A DNA stretch of 64,000 bases from Ceratotherium simum simum (GCF_000283155.1 NW_004454229.1:2886519-2950518); one strand, 5' to 3'. Positions 10,290 to 20,236 are shown, counted from the stretch's first letter. Numbers and translations: made by a program. The notes: a model not told the origin generated them from the letters alone.

Positions 10290-10530
10290 GAAAAAAATAG
10301 CATTGTGATTCAGAGCACAGATCTAGAGCAGGATTGTCAGGGTTTGAACCCAGTTCTACACTTTATTAGCTGTGTGCCCTCAGGCAAGCTGCTTAACTCC
10401 TGGAGCCTTGGTTTCCTTCATCTTCCAAATGGGGAGGAGGATGGTGATGGTGGTAGTATATATATCATAGGGCTGTGGATACACACAGTAATTACTATAA
10501 AGGGGCTAGCCAATATTATCTCCAATTTTG
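10290..10530 (+). mobile_element. MIR SINE, second in tandem
   Basis: Starts with the tRNA-like 'gattcagagcacagatctag', then 'gggtttgaacccagttctacac', 'tagctgtgtgccctcaggcaagc' and 'ggtttccttcatcttccaaatgggg'. It lies about 30 bp after another sense MIR. Confidence 0.85.
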
Positions 10531-10539
10531 CTTCACTCC

Positions 10540-10745
10540 TGTTCAACTTTTAAAGAATTTTCACATCAACCTCTTATTATGACCTGGAAGGTGGGAGGGC
10601 AAAAATTATTTTACCAACTTCACAGAACAGATGAGGAGACTCAGGCCTAGAGACTTGCCCAGGTCACACAGTCAGGAGCAGGCAGAGCCAGGACTTGAAC
10701 TCGGGGTTCCAGCTCTGCGTCCTGAGCTCCTCCTGGCTCTGACAA
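10540..10745 (-). mobile_element. MIR SINE, antisense
   Basis: 'acagatgaggagactcaggcc', 'gacttgcccaggtcacacagtcagg' and 'ggcagagccaggacttgaactcgg' mark a minus-strand MIR. With the two preceding copies this makes a three-MIR cluster. Confidence 0.88.
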
Positions 10746-11230
10746 CAGCTGGCCTAGGCCGTAGAGCAGAGTGAGGAGAGAGAGACTCCTGCTCCCCTCT
10801 ACCAGCCCCACCCTACTTCTGTGCCAGGCACCCCAGCAGTTGAAAGTGGACCTAGGGGACATATGAACTGAGGAGATGAGTGAGAACAGAAAATGCTGCA
10901 TGGCTAGCTTCTAAGTGGGCAGGGGAAGGAGCAGGCAATCACTTTAACCGGATTGATTTCACCTGTAGGGCCATTAACTTAATGCCTCCCACTTGGTTAG
11001 GAGCAAAGCCAAGCCCGGCTGCAGGTCCTTGCAGCCCGCTGCCTCTGCTGCCAAGAAGGTTAAAGAGAAGAGAGAGGTCACCACAGAGGAGGAGTCCAGA
11101 CTGGGCTGGGACAAAGGTGAGACAAGAAAGAGGCACTCACCCTCAGAATTGTGCAAGTACCTCCCTAAATTTTGCATCCTAGGCATCACACTTGTCTTAC
11201 CCTAGTCCTGACCCTGAGCTGAGAAAAGAC
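10746..11230. other. Unassigned unique sequence
   Basis: No repeat or gene recognised. The interval 10,930-11,010 is AT-rich and repeat-free. Open frames on both strands (60-100 codons) overlap one another and carry no domain. Confidence 0.5.
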
Positions 11231-11234
11231 TCCA

Positions 11235-11395
11235 GACAGGGCATCAGGACCCCTGAGCTCAAACTCCAGCTCTATTACTTGCCAGACGATTAATTTAGGC
11301 AACTGGTTTTACCACTCCCCAGAAACAGGGGTGTGCACCCCTACGTTGCAGGGTAGAAGGGTGATGTGAGGACTAGATCAGAGGGGCTCAGTTCT
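11235..11395 (+). mobile_element. MIR SINE, decayed
   Basis: 'tgagctcaaactccagctctattacttgcc' and later 'gggtgatgtgaggactagatc' fit the sense MIR. The centre is poorly kept. Confidence 0.6.
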
Positions 11396-11489
11396 CACAG
11401 TGGATGGCAGCCTTTAGTGACCACCTGCTCTGCAAACAAGGAGACCTGTTCTCTACTCCCTCCCAAGGTCAGGGCAGGCTGAGTTCACC

Positions 11490-11720
11490 ATCCTCCTCCT
11501 TACCCTCCCCCTCCATAGCCCAGCCTGCATTTTCACACTTAGTCCAGCCCCCACACCCTTGCACAGGCTGCTCCTCCCTCCTTGCCCTCACGCTAGGCCA
11601 CCAAAACCCTCCCCTTCTCATCCCTGACTGTCCCAGTCTTCTGCATCTCCTCTAACCACCAAGCTTCTCCTTGCACCCCTCCTTTGGCTCCACAGGACAC
11701 ACATGGCCCCCTCCTCTTGC
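11490..11720 (+). mobile_element. Possible L2 fragment in pyrimidine-rich DNA
   Basis: 'cccttgcacaggctgctcctccc' resembles the L2 'cctttgcacatgctgttcc' segment. The surrounding C/T-rich composition makes the match weak. Confidence 0.35.
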
Positions 11721-11768
11721 CCCTGAACCATTTTCTGTTTGCTGGCCTTGGATCTCCAACAAGAAGGA

Positions 11769-12150
11769 TGTTACTGACTGAACTGTGTCCCTCTAAAATT
11801 CATATGTTGAAGTCCTAGCCCCCAGTGTGACTGTATTTGGAGACAGGACCTTTAAGGGGGTAATTAAGGTTAAATGAAGTCATAAGGATGGGGCCCTAAT
11901 CCAATAGGACTGGTGTCCTTACAGAAGAGGAAGAGACACCAAGAGTTCATTCGCACAGAGAAAAGGCCCTGTGAGGACACGGTAAGGAGGTGGCCATCTG
12001 CACGCCAGGAAAAGAGGCCTCACCAGGAACCAGCCTTGCCAGCACCTTGATCTTGGACTTGCAGCCTCTAGAACCGAGAAAATAAATATCTGTAATTTAA
12101 GCCACTCAGTCTGTGATGTTCTGTTACAGCAGCCCAAACAGACTAATAAA
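11769..12150 (+). mobile_element. MLT1-type (ERVL-MaLR) solo LTR
   Basis: Starts 'tgttactgactgaactgtgtcc', then 'aaaattcatatgttgaagtcctag', 'ggtgtccttacagaagagg', 'tttaagccactcagtctgtg' and ends 'cagcccaaacagactaata'. It is full length for this LTR class with no internal region. Possible 5-bp duplication aagga/aaaga at its ends. Confidence 0.88.
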
Positions 12151-12178
12151 AAAGATACAAAGGAACATTGTCACATTT

Positions 12179-12212
12179 CAGTTGTGACCTTGGTGGTCTA
12201 AGGTCACAACTG
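12179..12212. repeat. Perfect inverted repeat, 13-bp arms, 8-nt spacer
   Basis: CAGTTGTGACCTT (12,179-12,191) and AAGGTCACAACTG (12,200-12,212) are exact reverse complements separated by ggtggtct. The arms contain TGACCT and AGGTCA, the nuclear-receptor half-site, here as an everted pair. It sits between an MLT1 LTR and an L2 fragment. Confidence 0.9.
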
Positions 12213-12229
12213 GTCACTTTCTTCTGTAA

Positions 12230-12660
12230 GACTATTTGTACAGCTGATAAAAGGAGTCAGCTCTGCTGAGGGAAACTCAGGAATGTCTTCACAGAGAAGG
12301 TGATAGTCAAAATTGAGTAGGTGCTGGCAGGAACGGTGACATCCAGCAGAGGGAGGGCGCCAGGCAACGCCATGGAGGCTTGAAACAGCCCAACCTGAAT
12401 GGCCAGGGGAGGTTTGGACTGAAGGAGTCATGTGCGATGAAGCTGGAGTGAGCAGGGCCAGGGTAGGGGGCCCAGCTAAGCCACACAAAGGGCTGTGTCC
12501 TTTCTACTGAGGGCAGGAGGAAGCCACTGAAGAGTCTTGAGCAGGGGAGTGGCATGGTTTGTGTTTTAGAAGGGTCGCTCTGGCTGCCGTGTGGAACCTG
12601 GGCTGGGAAGTGCAGGGAGGAGGCTGACATGGGCTCCCTGACACAGGATGGTGGTCTGGA
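12230..12660 (-). mobile_element. L2 LINE fragment, antisense
   Basis: 'gaagccactgaagagtcttgagcaggggagtggcatgg' and 'ttttagaagggtcgctctggctgc' are the antisense L2 ORF2 3' region. It is a long but highly diverged copy. Confidence 0.75.
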
Positions 12661-12839
12661 CTAGTGCAGCAGGATAGTGGAGAACAAATGGACCACATGT
12701 GGTGCTTATGTGGATGTGGAGGGAGGGTCAGGGATGCTGCGTCCCATTCTCCGCCTGGGCAGCTGCTGGATGGGGCTGCCCCGGGGGGGAGAGGAGCCTG
12801 TGGGTGTGGAGGCGCTTTTACACATTGTGGGAGGGGCTG

Positions 12840-12920
12840 TTGTCCACCCCAGCATCAGCAAAATGCTAAGTACATGACATGTGTTTAATAAATATTGGCT
12901 CAATAAATAAATGTGAAGAA
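12840..12920 (+). mobile_element. L2/MIR 3' tail
   Basis: 'gtgtttaataaatattggctcaataaat' is a typical terminal segment of these old retroposons. Confidence 0.5.
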
Positions 12921-13084
12921 ATGAAATGGTAAGGTCATTACCTTGGCCACATGCTTGGTCTAAAACGGCAATCTTGGCTCCCCATCACGAAACTGGCAAT
13001 CCCTCTAATTACCTCTTTGACCCTCCCAACCAGCCACACCCTGGCAGGACCAGAACCAGAATCCAGATCCTCCTAGTCAGGAAT

Positions 13085-13260
13085 CATGTGCTATGAGAGG
13101 GATGCTTTCACACTCAAAACTTCATTTAATTCCTGCAATGACCATCCTGGGAAGAAAGATCAGCCCCATTTTAGAGATGAGCAAACTGGGGCTCAGAGAG
13201 GTCCAGCAACTGGCCCAAGGCCACCAGGGCCAGGCTCCCTCACTCCATCCCACGTCTTCT
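13085..13260 (-). mobile_element. MIR SINE, antisense
   Basis: 'cattttagagatgagcaaactggggctcagagagg' followed by 'aactggcccaaggccacc' identifies a minus-strand MIR. Confidence 0.85.
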
Positions 13261-13289
13261 TGCTTCCTTGAAGGCTGTGAACTCTTCAC

Positions 13290-13600
13290 CTTCAATAGAG
13301 AACAAGAACAAATTCCTGGAAGTCATCTGCTGCAGCGTTTGGCTGGAAAATATTTCTTTAAAAAGATATCCTGTCATCCTCTCCTTTTGTCTTCATAATT
13401 CAGAGTCTTGGGCCACAGCTTTTAACTTAATCTGCTGGAAAATATAGCCTGGCCATGTATCCTGTCACTCTGATCTGAGGCACAGCTCTCAACCACAGAT
13501 TATTTCCACTTCTCATTAGGAATATTCATTCATCACATCACATCCAGGGCCCAGTTATTCCTCCCTGAAACATATAATTAGAATAAAATTAGAAATTCAG
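13290..13600. promoter_or_regulatory. Repeat-free AT-rich patch; possible conserved element
   Basis: Unique sequence with gctggaaaatat occurring twice (about 13,341 and 13,434) and several TAAT/ATTA cores. No repeat family or coding frame recognised. A regulatory role is a guess from texture. Confidence 0.25.
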
Positions 13601-13614
13601 AGTGTCAGAATTTC

Positions 13615-13765
13615 CCCTCGCCTGCCCCCTTATTGTCAGATGGGGAAACTGAGGGCCAGAGAGGGGTCGGGACCAGCCCAGAGTCACACAGTCACTCAGT
13701 TACAGAGCTGGGACTTGAACCCCAGTCTCCCAGCTCCCCACTCAGTTCTCTTCCCACAGCCCTTG
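13615..13765 (-). mobile_element. MIR SINE, antisense
   Basis: 'cagatggggaaactgagggccagagagg', 'gtcacacagtcactcag' and 'agagctgggacttgaaccccagtctcc' show the minus-strand MIR. Confidence 0.88.
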
Positions 13766-13932
13766 CACACCCTAAATGAAATCAGAAACCACATGCAGGT
13801 CACTCTTGGGGGTCAATTCACTGTTTCCTTTGGGATGGATTCTGTGTGGTTTGATTCCCAAAGTTCTGAGCTATCCACTGAGCTCTCCCTCCACTCACTC
13901 GCTTCTGAAAGAAAGAACTAGATAGCAGAACC

Positions 13933-13952
13933 ACATAGTGTAACATAGTGTA
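13933..13952 (+). repeat. 10-bp tandem duplication
   Basis: acatagtgta is present twice in direct succession (13,933-13,942 and 13,943-13,952). Confidence 0.9.
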
Positions 13953-14049
13953 AAGAGCCCAAGAAACAAGAAAGGGTGAGCGGAAAGGGAGTTGGGGCAG
14001 TTGAAAATAAAAGCAGGAGCCAAAGGTGAAAGAAATAAATGAACCCACA

Positions 14050-14285
14050 TTTTTGAACATCTACTCTTGCCACCACCATGCTAGACGAGGTGCATTCATT
14101 TCCTTATTTAATCCTCACATCAACCTTATGGGGTGGAGATTATTAATATCCCCACTTTAAAGGTGAGCAAACTGAGGCTCAGAGAGGTTAAAGTAATCTG
14201 TCCAAGGTCACGGTACTGCCTATGGTGAAAGGGATCGGTCTGTCTGACGTCAAGTACAGCACTATTATACCGGGCTCTCTTCAAA
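14050..14285 (-). mobile_element. MIR SINE, antisense
   Basis: 'ttatttaatcctcacatcaacc', 'aaaggtgagcaaactgaggctcagagagg' and 'gtccaaggtcacgg' mark a minus-strand MIR. Confidence 0.88.
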
Positions 14286-14375
14286 CACAGGCTGTGTGCC
14301 CTTAAGTGGGTCTTTTCCCGCTGCGTGCCTCAGTGGCCCCATGTATAAAATGAAACAAGTGTAGCTCCATCATTG
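14286..14375 (+). mobile_element. MIR SINE fragment
   Basis: 'ggctgtgtgcccttaagtggg' then 'gcctcagtggccccatgtataaaatg' is the sense MIR centre. It lies tail to tail with the antisense copy before it. Confidence 0.65.
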
Positions 14376-14765
14376 AGAGATCTAAGGAAAAATAGAGTAA
14401 GAGGAGCAACCAGAAGGAGGCAAGGGAGCACTGAGCCCCTCTGTCATCAATAGAAAACTCCACCAATCAGAGCAGAGGTGGGATTTTGTACAATTCCATT
14501 ACCATTCCCCACCCCACCCCCTCCACTTTAATCTGACTCAAGCCCTCAAAGATCACTCTTTGGCTCCTTAGAATGTCCCTCTGATGGGCTTCCCCTGCCC
14601 TGCACTTGGCCCCCAGACTTTTGAGGCCCTCACTGCCTGCTCAGCAACAGAGTCACACCCTCCCTTCCCGCCAGGGAAGCCAGGAAAGGGAAGGGGAGGG
14701 GCTGGGAAGCCTGGGTCTCTCCCACACACCCTGGGAGCAGGGCTAAGGCACCGCTCTGCCAGGAA
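14376..14765. other. Unassigned sequence
   Basis: Mixed composition with a C-rich run near 14,505-14,525 and a G-rich patch near 14,680-14,720. No repeat or gene recognised. Confidence 0.5.
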
Positions 14766-14769
14766 CTAC

Positions 14770-15070
14770 AATTTCACAGTCATTCAAGTGTCTGCCCTGT
14801 GTGAGGCCCTGTGCAGGGACAGAGAAACACAAAGCTGCAAAAAAGAAAGTTAACCTAGTTGAGCCTCAGTTTCCTCATCTGTAAAATGGGGACAAACCTC
14901 TTCATTTAATCCACACACAACCCTATGAAGTAAGTATAATTGTTTATCCCATGGAAGATCTGCCCAGTTCACAGGAAGTGCTCAGTAGACTGGAACTATC
15001 ATACGACATGAAAGCACAGTCCCTGCCCTCAAAGTATTTCCAGCTCAGCGGGGGAGGCAGGTGTAGCCAG
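14770..15070. mobile_element. Mosaic of L2 and MIR fragments
   Basis: L2 antisense (14,770-14,850, 'caagtgtctgccctgtgtgaggcc'), sense MIR ('gagcctcagtttcctcatctgtaaaatgggg' at 14,860-14,895), antisense MIR tail ('ttcatttaatccacac' from about 14,900) and another L2 antisense piece (15,005-15,070). Confidence 0.6.
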
Positions 15071-15074
15071 GTAG

Positions 15075-15270
15075 TGATATTTGCTACCATTCATTAAAGA
15101 GTTCCTTTTTTCCAGGCACTGCAACCATGGTATTTTTAACCTTCACAGAATCCTATAAGACAAGTCCTAGCAGCCCCCATTGATACCTGAGGAAACTGAG
15201 GGCCCCCAAAAGGAAAGGCAACTTGCTTCAGGCCACCAAGCTAGGAATTTGACCCCAAGATTCCCAGTGC
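15075..15270 (-). mobile_element. MIR SINE, antisense
   Basis: 'catagaatcctataagac'-like head and 'gatacctgaggaaactgagggcccccaaaagg' identify a minus-strand MIR with a decayed right end. Confidence 0.75.
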
Positions 15271-15770
15271 CTCCTGTCAGCTCTCTCTATTACAAAGCAG
15301 GCTTCAAGAAGCTCTGGTTGAGGTCCAGGCCAGAGTCTCTATCATCCAGCACTGGCCCTTTTGGAGGACTGAGATTAAAGACTGGAAGAAACCAAGACAG
15401 GAAGAAACCCCAACCAGCCCACTGAGGTCTGACCCAGAGCTCCTGCGCAATAGAGGTCTAGGTGCATGTGGGTGGCCCAGACAGAGCGCCTGAGCAACCT
15501 GGTGGAGTTTTTAGAAGGAGCCATTGGGAAAGCCAGGCTTCCTCCTTGTGTGACCTCTGGGAGGGACTGACAAGACCCTGAAGGAGACAGGGGCCACAGC
15601 CCAGGCGACAGAGGATAAGGCCTCACCTAGTGGCTGCGGAGTTGGAGGGGAGGGGATGGTCCATCAACAAGCATCCACAGGACACCATCCACATCCTCAA
15701 CCCTTTGGGAAATACAAGGGAAATGCCTGAAGCCCTGCGCTCCTAGAGGAGGCCTAACCACGGGAGAAGG
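15271..15770. other. Unassigned sequence
   Basis: No repeat or gene recognised. The short open frames at 15,180-15,425 (+) and 15,375-15,626 (-) overlap on opposite strands and have no domain. Confidence 0.5.
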
Positions 15771-15774
15771 GAAT

Positions 15775-15905
15775 AAATTCTTCACGACAAGCCCATGAGG
15801 CGGAAGTTTTCATCCATCCTGATTGTCAGGTGAGGAAACAAGGTGGTGAAGCTGAGCCCTGTACTTCCCGCCCCTCTGAGTCGTGTCCCCAGGCCCCTCC
15901 GTGTC
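15775..15905 (-). mobile_element. Decayed antisense MIR
   Basis: 'gacaagcccatgaggcggaag' followed by 'caggtgaggaaacaaggtgg' is consistent with minus-strand MIR. Confidence 0.5.
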
Positions 15906-15969
15906 GAGTTTCTCTTGTGTTCGGAAAAGGAGAGGAAGGAACACTTGGGCCTCCACCACAGAGGCCTGT

Positions 15970-16065
15970 GGACGGGCTGCATGAAATACACTTCTGAAGC
16001 TTTTTAAAAACACTGACCCCCAGGTCCTGCCCTGTGGAGTATGAGTTGAGAGGGTGTATCTTCCA
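15970..16065 (+). mobile_element. MER5-like hAT fragment
   Basis: 'gaagctttttaaaaacactgacccccaggtcctgccc' matches the centre of MER5-type elements. Confidence 0.5.
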
Positions 16066-16089
16066 TACAAGGGTTTCCCCTAAAGTCTG

Positions 16090-16180
16090 TGAGAATTAAG
16101 ATTTAACCATTCTCTGGCTCTCCAATTCTAAGAGACTAAGATTTTGTGATTCTGTGATTCTGTGATTTTGCCCAGAGATC
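16090..16180 (+). mobile_element. L3/CR1 LINE 3' end with octamer tail
   Basis: 'ctctggctctccaattctaag' leads into a gattctgt-type octamer repeated about three times (16,140-16,170). Octamer tails of this kind are the 3' signature of CR1/L3 LINEs. Confidence 0.65.
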
Positions 16181-16284
16181 TGGCTAAGCAGGGGATGGAG
16201 GTGGACTCTGCAGGTTCCTGCTAAGGAGTGAAGAGAAGGCTGGTAGACAGGGCCTGGGGGCAGTGAAAACGGCCTTGCCAATCT

Positions 16285-16370
16285 GTTGTATCATTTGACC
16301 AGCATCGGCTCAGCGGCTAGCATCGCATAGGTGTTCAATAAATACCAGTTGAGTGAATAATGCATTGTCA
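16285..16370 (+). mobile_element. L2 3' tail
   Basis: 'cgcataggtgttcaataaataccagttgagtgaat' is the L2 terminus. Confidence 0.7.
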
Positions 16371-16815
16371 GGGTTCCAAGTGTCGGAAACCCAGTTGAAA
16401 GTTGCCTAGATAAAAAAGGTTAGGATACTGGGGTATCTCTTACGACTGAGGTGCAGCTGGGCCTCGGGAACCACAAAAGCCAGGGCCTCAAATGCCGCCA
16501 GGCCTCTCTGTCACCCATCTTGGCCTCTCGCTGCATATCAGCATCATTCCATCCAAGAAAGACATGGCTTTCTCCCATATGACATGAAATGGTATGACTT
16601 ACACCTCCCAAGCCTCACATCCAACAACTCCCACTACCAGAAAGGACCTAGGACTTTCTTACCTTCATTCCATTTTGAAAAATTCCAAGGAAGCCCTCTG
16701 ATTGGCCCAGCTGAGTTAGGGGCGCACCTCTGGGTGGGATTTCATAGCGCAGACACTAATCCTAGAGAAGAAGGAATTGTTAGGAGTCAGGCAGTTACTC
16801 CTATTGGTGACTATT
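16371..16815. other. Unassigned sequence
   Basis: No gene or repeat recognised. The plus-strand open frame 16,584-16,949 runs into the following MIR and has no domain. Confidence 0.5.
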
Positions 16816-16819
16816 ACAA

Positions 16820-17050
16820 AAAAAATTATACAAGTGCTTTCCCTTGTACAGCACAGTCTAGTCAATTTTGCATTTTCACATTATCTTATTTGGTCCTTAA
16901 AACAACCATGATTGGGGGTGGTAGGAGAGAGACATTCTTCCCTATTTGACAGATAAAAACACTGAGGCTCAAAGAGGTTAAGTGGGGCCCAAGGGCACAC
17001 AGCTAGATTCCAGAGCAGAGACCTCATGTCTTCTGACTCCTAGTCACGCA
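16820..17050 (-). mobile_element. MIR SINE, antisense
   Basis: 'acagataaaaacactgaggctcaaagaggttaag' and 'agggcacacagctag' show a minus-strand MIR. Confidence 0.88.
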
Positions 17051-17079
17051 TTTGATGAACAAATGGATAAATAAAAAAC

Positions 17080-17310
17080 AACAGTACTAGCTCCCATTTA
17101 CTAAGAACCAGGGCCTTTACATAAATTATTACATTTAATTCCTACAACTACCCCATAGGTATTATTTTCACTCCCAATTTATGGATGAGGAATTTGAAAC
17201 TCAGAATTATTACGTGGCTGGCTCAAAATTAGCTCAGAAGGGCCAAAGCCAGGACTGGATCCATGACATCTCCAGTGTGAAAGCCTGAGCCTTTCTTCAG
17301 CTCCATGCTC
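17080..17310 (-). mobile_element. MIR SINE, antisense
   Basis: 'attacatttaattcctacaactaccccataggta', 'atggatgaggaatttgaaactcag' and 'agccaggactgg' fit MIR in minus orientation, directly after another in the same direction. Confidence 0.8.
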
Positions 17311-17496
17311 CTGAAAGGCCATAATACCAGTGGCATTTAATGTGTGAAATGCCAAAAGTTCCTCAGCTCAAAACCCTCTCCTCCATTTTGCAGTTACAAA
17401 TGTATGGCATTCCTTCCAATTAATATTATAATACTTTGAGCCCAAGTCTGCTCCTGTTCAAGTGCATATACCAGGGAGGGGGTGATCACTCTAAGC

Positions 17497-18071
17497 CAGT
17501 GGTTCTCCAAGTGTGGTCCCTGGACCAGCAGCATTTGCATCATCTGGGAGCTGTCAGAAATGCTCATTCTTGGGCCCCACCCCAAACCCACCATTATGGG
17601 TTGAACTGTGTCCTCCTCAAATTCATATGTTGAAGTCCTGACTCTCAGTACCCTAGAATGTGACTATATTTGTAGACAGAATCTTTAAAGAGGTAAGTAA
17701 GGTTAAGTGAGGTCATTGGAGTGGGCCCTAATCTAACGTGACTGGTGTCCTTATAAGGAGAAGAGACTAGGACACAGACACACACGGGGGAAGACCATGT
17801 GAACACACATAGGAATATGGTCATCTACAAGCCAAGAAGAGAGGCCCTCAGAGAAACCAACCCTGCCAACACCTTGATCTCAGCCTTTTAGCCTCCAGAA
17901 GTGTAAGGAAATCAATTTCTCTTGTTTAAGCCACTCCAGTCTGTGGTACTTTGTTATGGCAGCCCTAGCAAACTAATACACCTACTAAATCAGAAATTCT
18001 GCGGCCTGCAGTTGGTGTTTTAACAAGCCCTCCAGGTGATTCGGATGCACACTAAAGTGTGAGAACCACTG
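17497..18071 (+). mobile_element. MER5A-like hAT element, split by an LTR
   Basis: The left half runs 17,497-17,591 from 'cagtggttctccaagtgtgg'. The right half runs 17,981-18,071 from 'cctactaaatcagaaattctg' to the inverted terminus 'gagaaccactg'. Together they make one complete non-autonomous element. An 8-bp target duplication, ctctaagc (17,489-17,496) versus ctttaagc (18,072-18,079), flanks it with one mismatch. Confidence 0.92.
17592..17980 (+). mobile_element. MLT1-type LTR nested in MER5A
   Basis: Begins near 'ttatgggttgaactgtgtcc', continues 'caaattcatatgttgaagtcc', 'ggtgtccttataaggag', 'tttaagccactccagtctgtgg' and ends 'cctagcaaactaataca'. It is a solo LTR. The 5-bp flanks cccac (17,587-17,591) and cctac (17,981-17,985) differ at one base and fit a target duplication. 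Confidence 0.92.
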
Positions 18072-18220
18072 CTTTAAGCCATAATCAGATATTTATATCT
18101 CTTTGTTGCTAGGATGTGTGAATATAAGCCTGGACCTGGCCTCAGCTATGGTTCTAGCCTAGTGGAGGAAGCCTGCCTGAGAGAATAAGTCAAATGCAAA
18201 GAGAAGCAAAGATGAAATAT

Positions 18221-18294
18221 GGAGAGAGAAAGAGAGAGCAAGAGTGAGAGAGGGCAAGAGCAAGCAAGAGAGAGAGAGCAAACAAGAGAGAGAT
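18221..18294 (+). repeat. GA-rich low-complexity tract
   Basis: An imperfect gagaga/caagag purine-rich tract that interrupts unique sequence. Confidence 0.85.
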
Positions 18295-18394
18295 GGAATG
18301 AAACAGATGACAGTGTTCAAGTGCATAGAAGGCCACTCCAGGATAACCCTGGCTAGCTCACTCTAAAGTTTTGACACTTAAAAGTCATCTTTGT

Positions 18395-18591
18395 TGGGGC
18401 TGGCCCAATGGCCTAGTGGTTAAGTTTGGTGTGCTCCACTTTGGCGGCCCAGTTTCGGTTCCTGGGTGCAGACATACACCACTCATTGACAACCATGCTG
18501 TGGTGGCAATCCACACACAAAACAGAGGAAGATTGGCACAGATGTTAGCTCAGGGCGAATCTTCCTCAGCAAAACAAAACAAAACAAAACA
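18395..18591 (+). mobile_element. ERE SINE
   Basis: 'ggggctggcccaatgg', 'tagtggttaagtttgg', 'gttagctcagggcgaatctt' and an AAAAC-rich tail mark the family. The 15-bp flanks aaaagtcatctttgt (18,380-18,394) and aaaagtcatcttcgt (18,592-18,606) differ at one base and form the target duplication. Confidence 0.95.
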
Positions 18592-18779
18592 AAAAGTCAT
18601 CTTCGTCAGTTTGTAAATAAGTGTATGCTCCCAACTGATAAGGCCTGGCTCATTTTCCTTATATATTCCACGGCACTGAGCACCAAGATCATGAAATAAC
18701 AGTTGCCTTCTAAGTATCACTTGCCTAATGAACTCTCTCAAAGACACTCCTGCTCCCTAGCCCCATGGTCATGGCTGAG

Positions 18780-19075
18780 TGCTGGCCTCACCAACTCTTG
18801 CCTAGATCCCTGCAACAGCCGCTAACTGGCCTTCCACATCCAACCTCTTCTCCTCGCCTTCCCAGATCTCTCCGCCTTGCAGTGGAATGAGCCAATTAAC
18901 CCCCTGGTACCTTCTGACCACATCAGTCCCCTAATGAACACCCTCCAATGGCTCCCCACTGTCCTCAGACCAAAATCAAGCTCACTGGCTCATCACCTGA
19001 GTCTTTACCATTGAGCCCCTATTCCCATGAGCTAGTGCACCTCTTAGCCCTAGAACCCGGGGCAGAGACCAATTG
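18780..19075 (+). mobile_element. L2 LINE ORF2 3' region
   Basis: 'cctgcaacagccgctaactggcc', 'cagtcccctaatgaacaccctccaatggctccccactg' and 'agaccaaaatcaagctc' are the sense L2 C-terminal coding region. Frames are broken. Confidence 0.85.
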
Positions 19076-19079
19076 GCTA

Positions 19080-19475
19080 GTCGCCAAATCCATTTCACTT
19101 TCCTTCAGGGAACACATCTAGACTATATTACCCAAACTCCCTTACAGTTAGATGTATCCATGTGTTAAGTTCTAGCCAATGAAATGTAGGAGGAAGTGAT
19201 GTGTGCCATTTCCGAGTTTGGCCCATGAAAACTTCCTGTGTGATCCTCTACACTCTTTACCCTCATCTGCCAGCTGAGGGTCAATGCCCAGGTGACTTTG
19301 GAAGCCACATAGAAGGTTGCAGAGCTTCTGTTAGCCTGGGTTAATAATGGTGAGGTACAAAGGACCCCTCCTCCCCCACTGCCACTGATTGAACTTTATG
19401 GGAGCAAGCAATTAACATCTATTATGTGAAGCCATTGACCTTTCAGAGTTTTGTCTATTACTGCAGCTAGTGTTA
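19080..19475 (+). mobile_element. Old LTR-like repeat, copy 2
   Basis: Parallels 8,555-8,885: 'ttctagccaatgaaatgtagg', 'aagtgatgtgtgccatttcc', 'cccatgaaaacttcctgtg', 'caatgcccaggtgac' and a 'tgtgaagccattg' type 3' end. Copy 2 is longer and better preserved. Family not named; the end resembles MaLR LTRs. Confidence 0.5.
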
Positions 19476-19499
19476 AGCAGAAACCATGGCCTTGGTCAT

Positions 19500-19677
19500 T
19501 CCAGACCCCTTTGGGGACCTCAAAAGAGTCTTGCTGTGTCTCACTGTTCCCTCTGCCTCATCCTTCTGTCCAATCCCATTCACCCTTCAAGTCCATCTCC
19601 AGGCTCTCCTCCTTCACGATGACTTCTCTCCCTCCCCAGGCCCCACACCCCAGGCTACCTCCTCTCTCTGCACCTTA
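19500..19677 (+). mobile_element. L2 LINE fragment
   Basis: 'ctcactgttccctctgcc', 'cacccttcaagtccatctcc' and the adjoining pyrimidine-rich sequence fit the sense L2 3' region. Confidence 0.6.
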
Positions 19678-19925
19678 GAATAGCTAGCACTTATTGAGCA
19701 CTGACTATGCCAGGCTCCCTGCTAAGACTTCACAATCATTATCTCTTTGAACCCTTGCAACCATGTGAAGTAGATGCTACCATTCTCCCCATTTTACAGA
19801 AGAAGTACAGAGGATTAAGTGACTTGTCCAAGGCCACACAGCTAGTAAGTGGCGAAGTTAGGATTTCAACTCACAAAGACTGGCTCCAGAGGTCCCCACT
19901 CTTAATTGTGACAGGACACCGCTTC
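19678..19925 (-). mobile_element. MIR SINE, antisense, near full length
   Basis: One of the best-kept MIRs here: 'gcacttattgagcactgactatgccaggc', 'cattttacagaagaagtacagaggattaagtgac', 'aaggccacacagctagtaagtgg' and 'ggctccagaggtccccactctt'. Confidence 0.93.
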
Positions 19926-20236
19926 TACATATCCCCGTTACTCTTCTTACAGCCAGTAAGAATTTCTCCTACGGTGACATTTTAAATGCAAATTAAATAT
20001 AATGTGATCTTTTAATTAGAGAGCACACTTTACTCTGAGCAGATCACGGTTGGCTGTAACACAGTGGAAAGGTGGCGTCTGCTACAGGGGAAACAGTGGA
20101 GGAGATGGGGGCGCTGGAGACAGCAACGTCCCAATGTCTTTAGGATACTTCCTTAGAGGGGCCCTTTGTTACTCCAGCAGTAGATGGTCAAGGCAAGTGG
20201 AAGGTGAAAGAAGCCTGCCCTTGCAACAGTGAAAAA

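Noticed and set aside
16140..16175. CRISPR-like or minisatellite array
   Set aside because: The short octamer repeats are the 3' tail of a CR1/L3 LINE, and the genome is mammalian.
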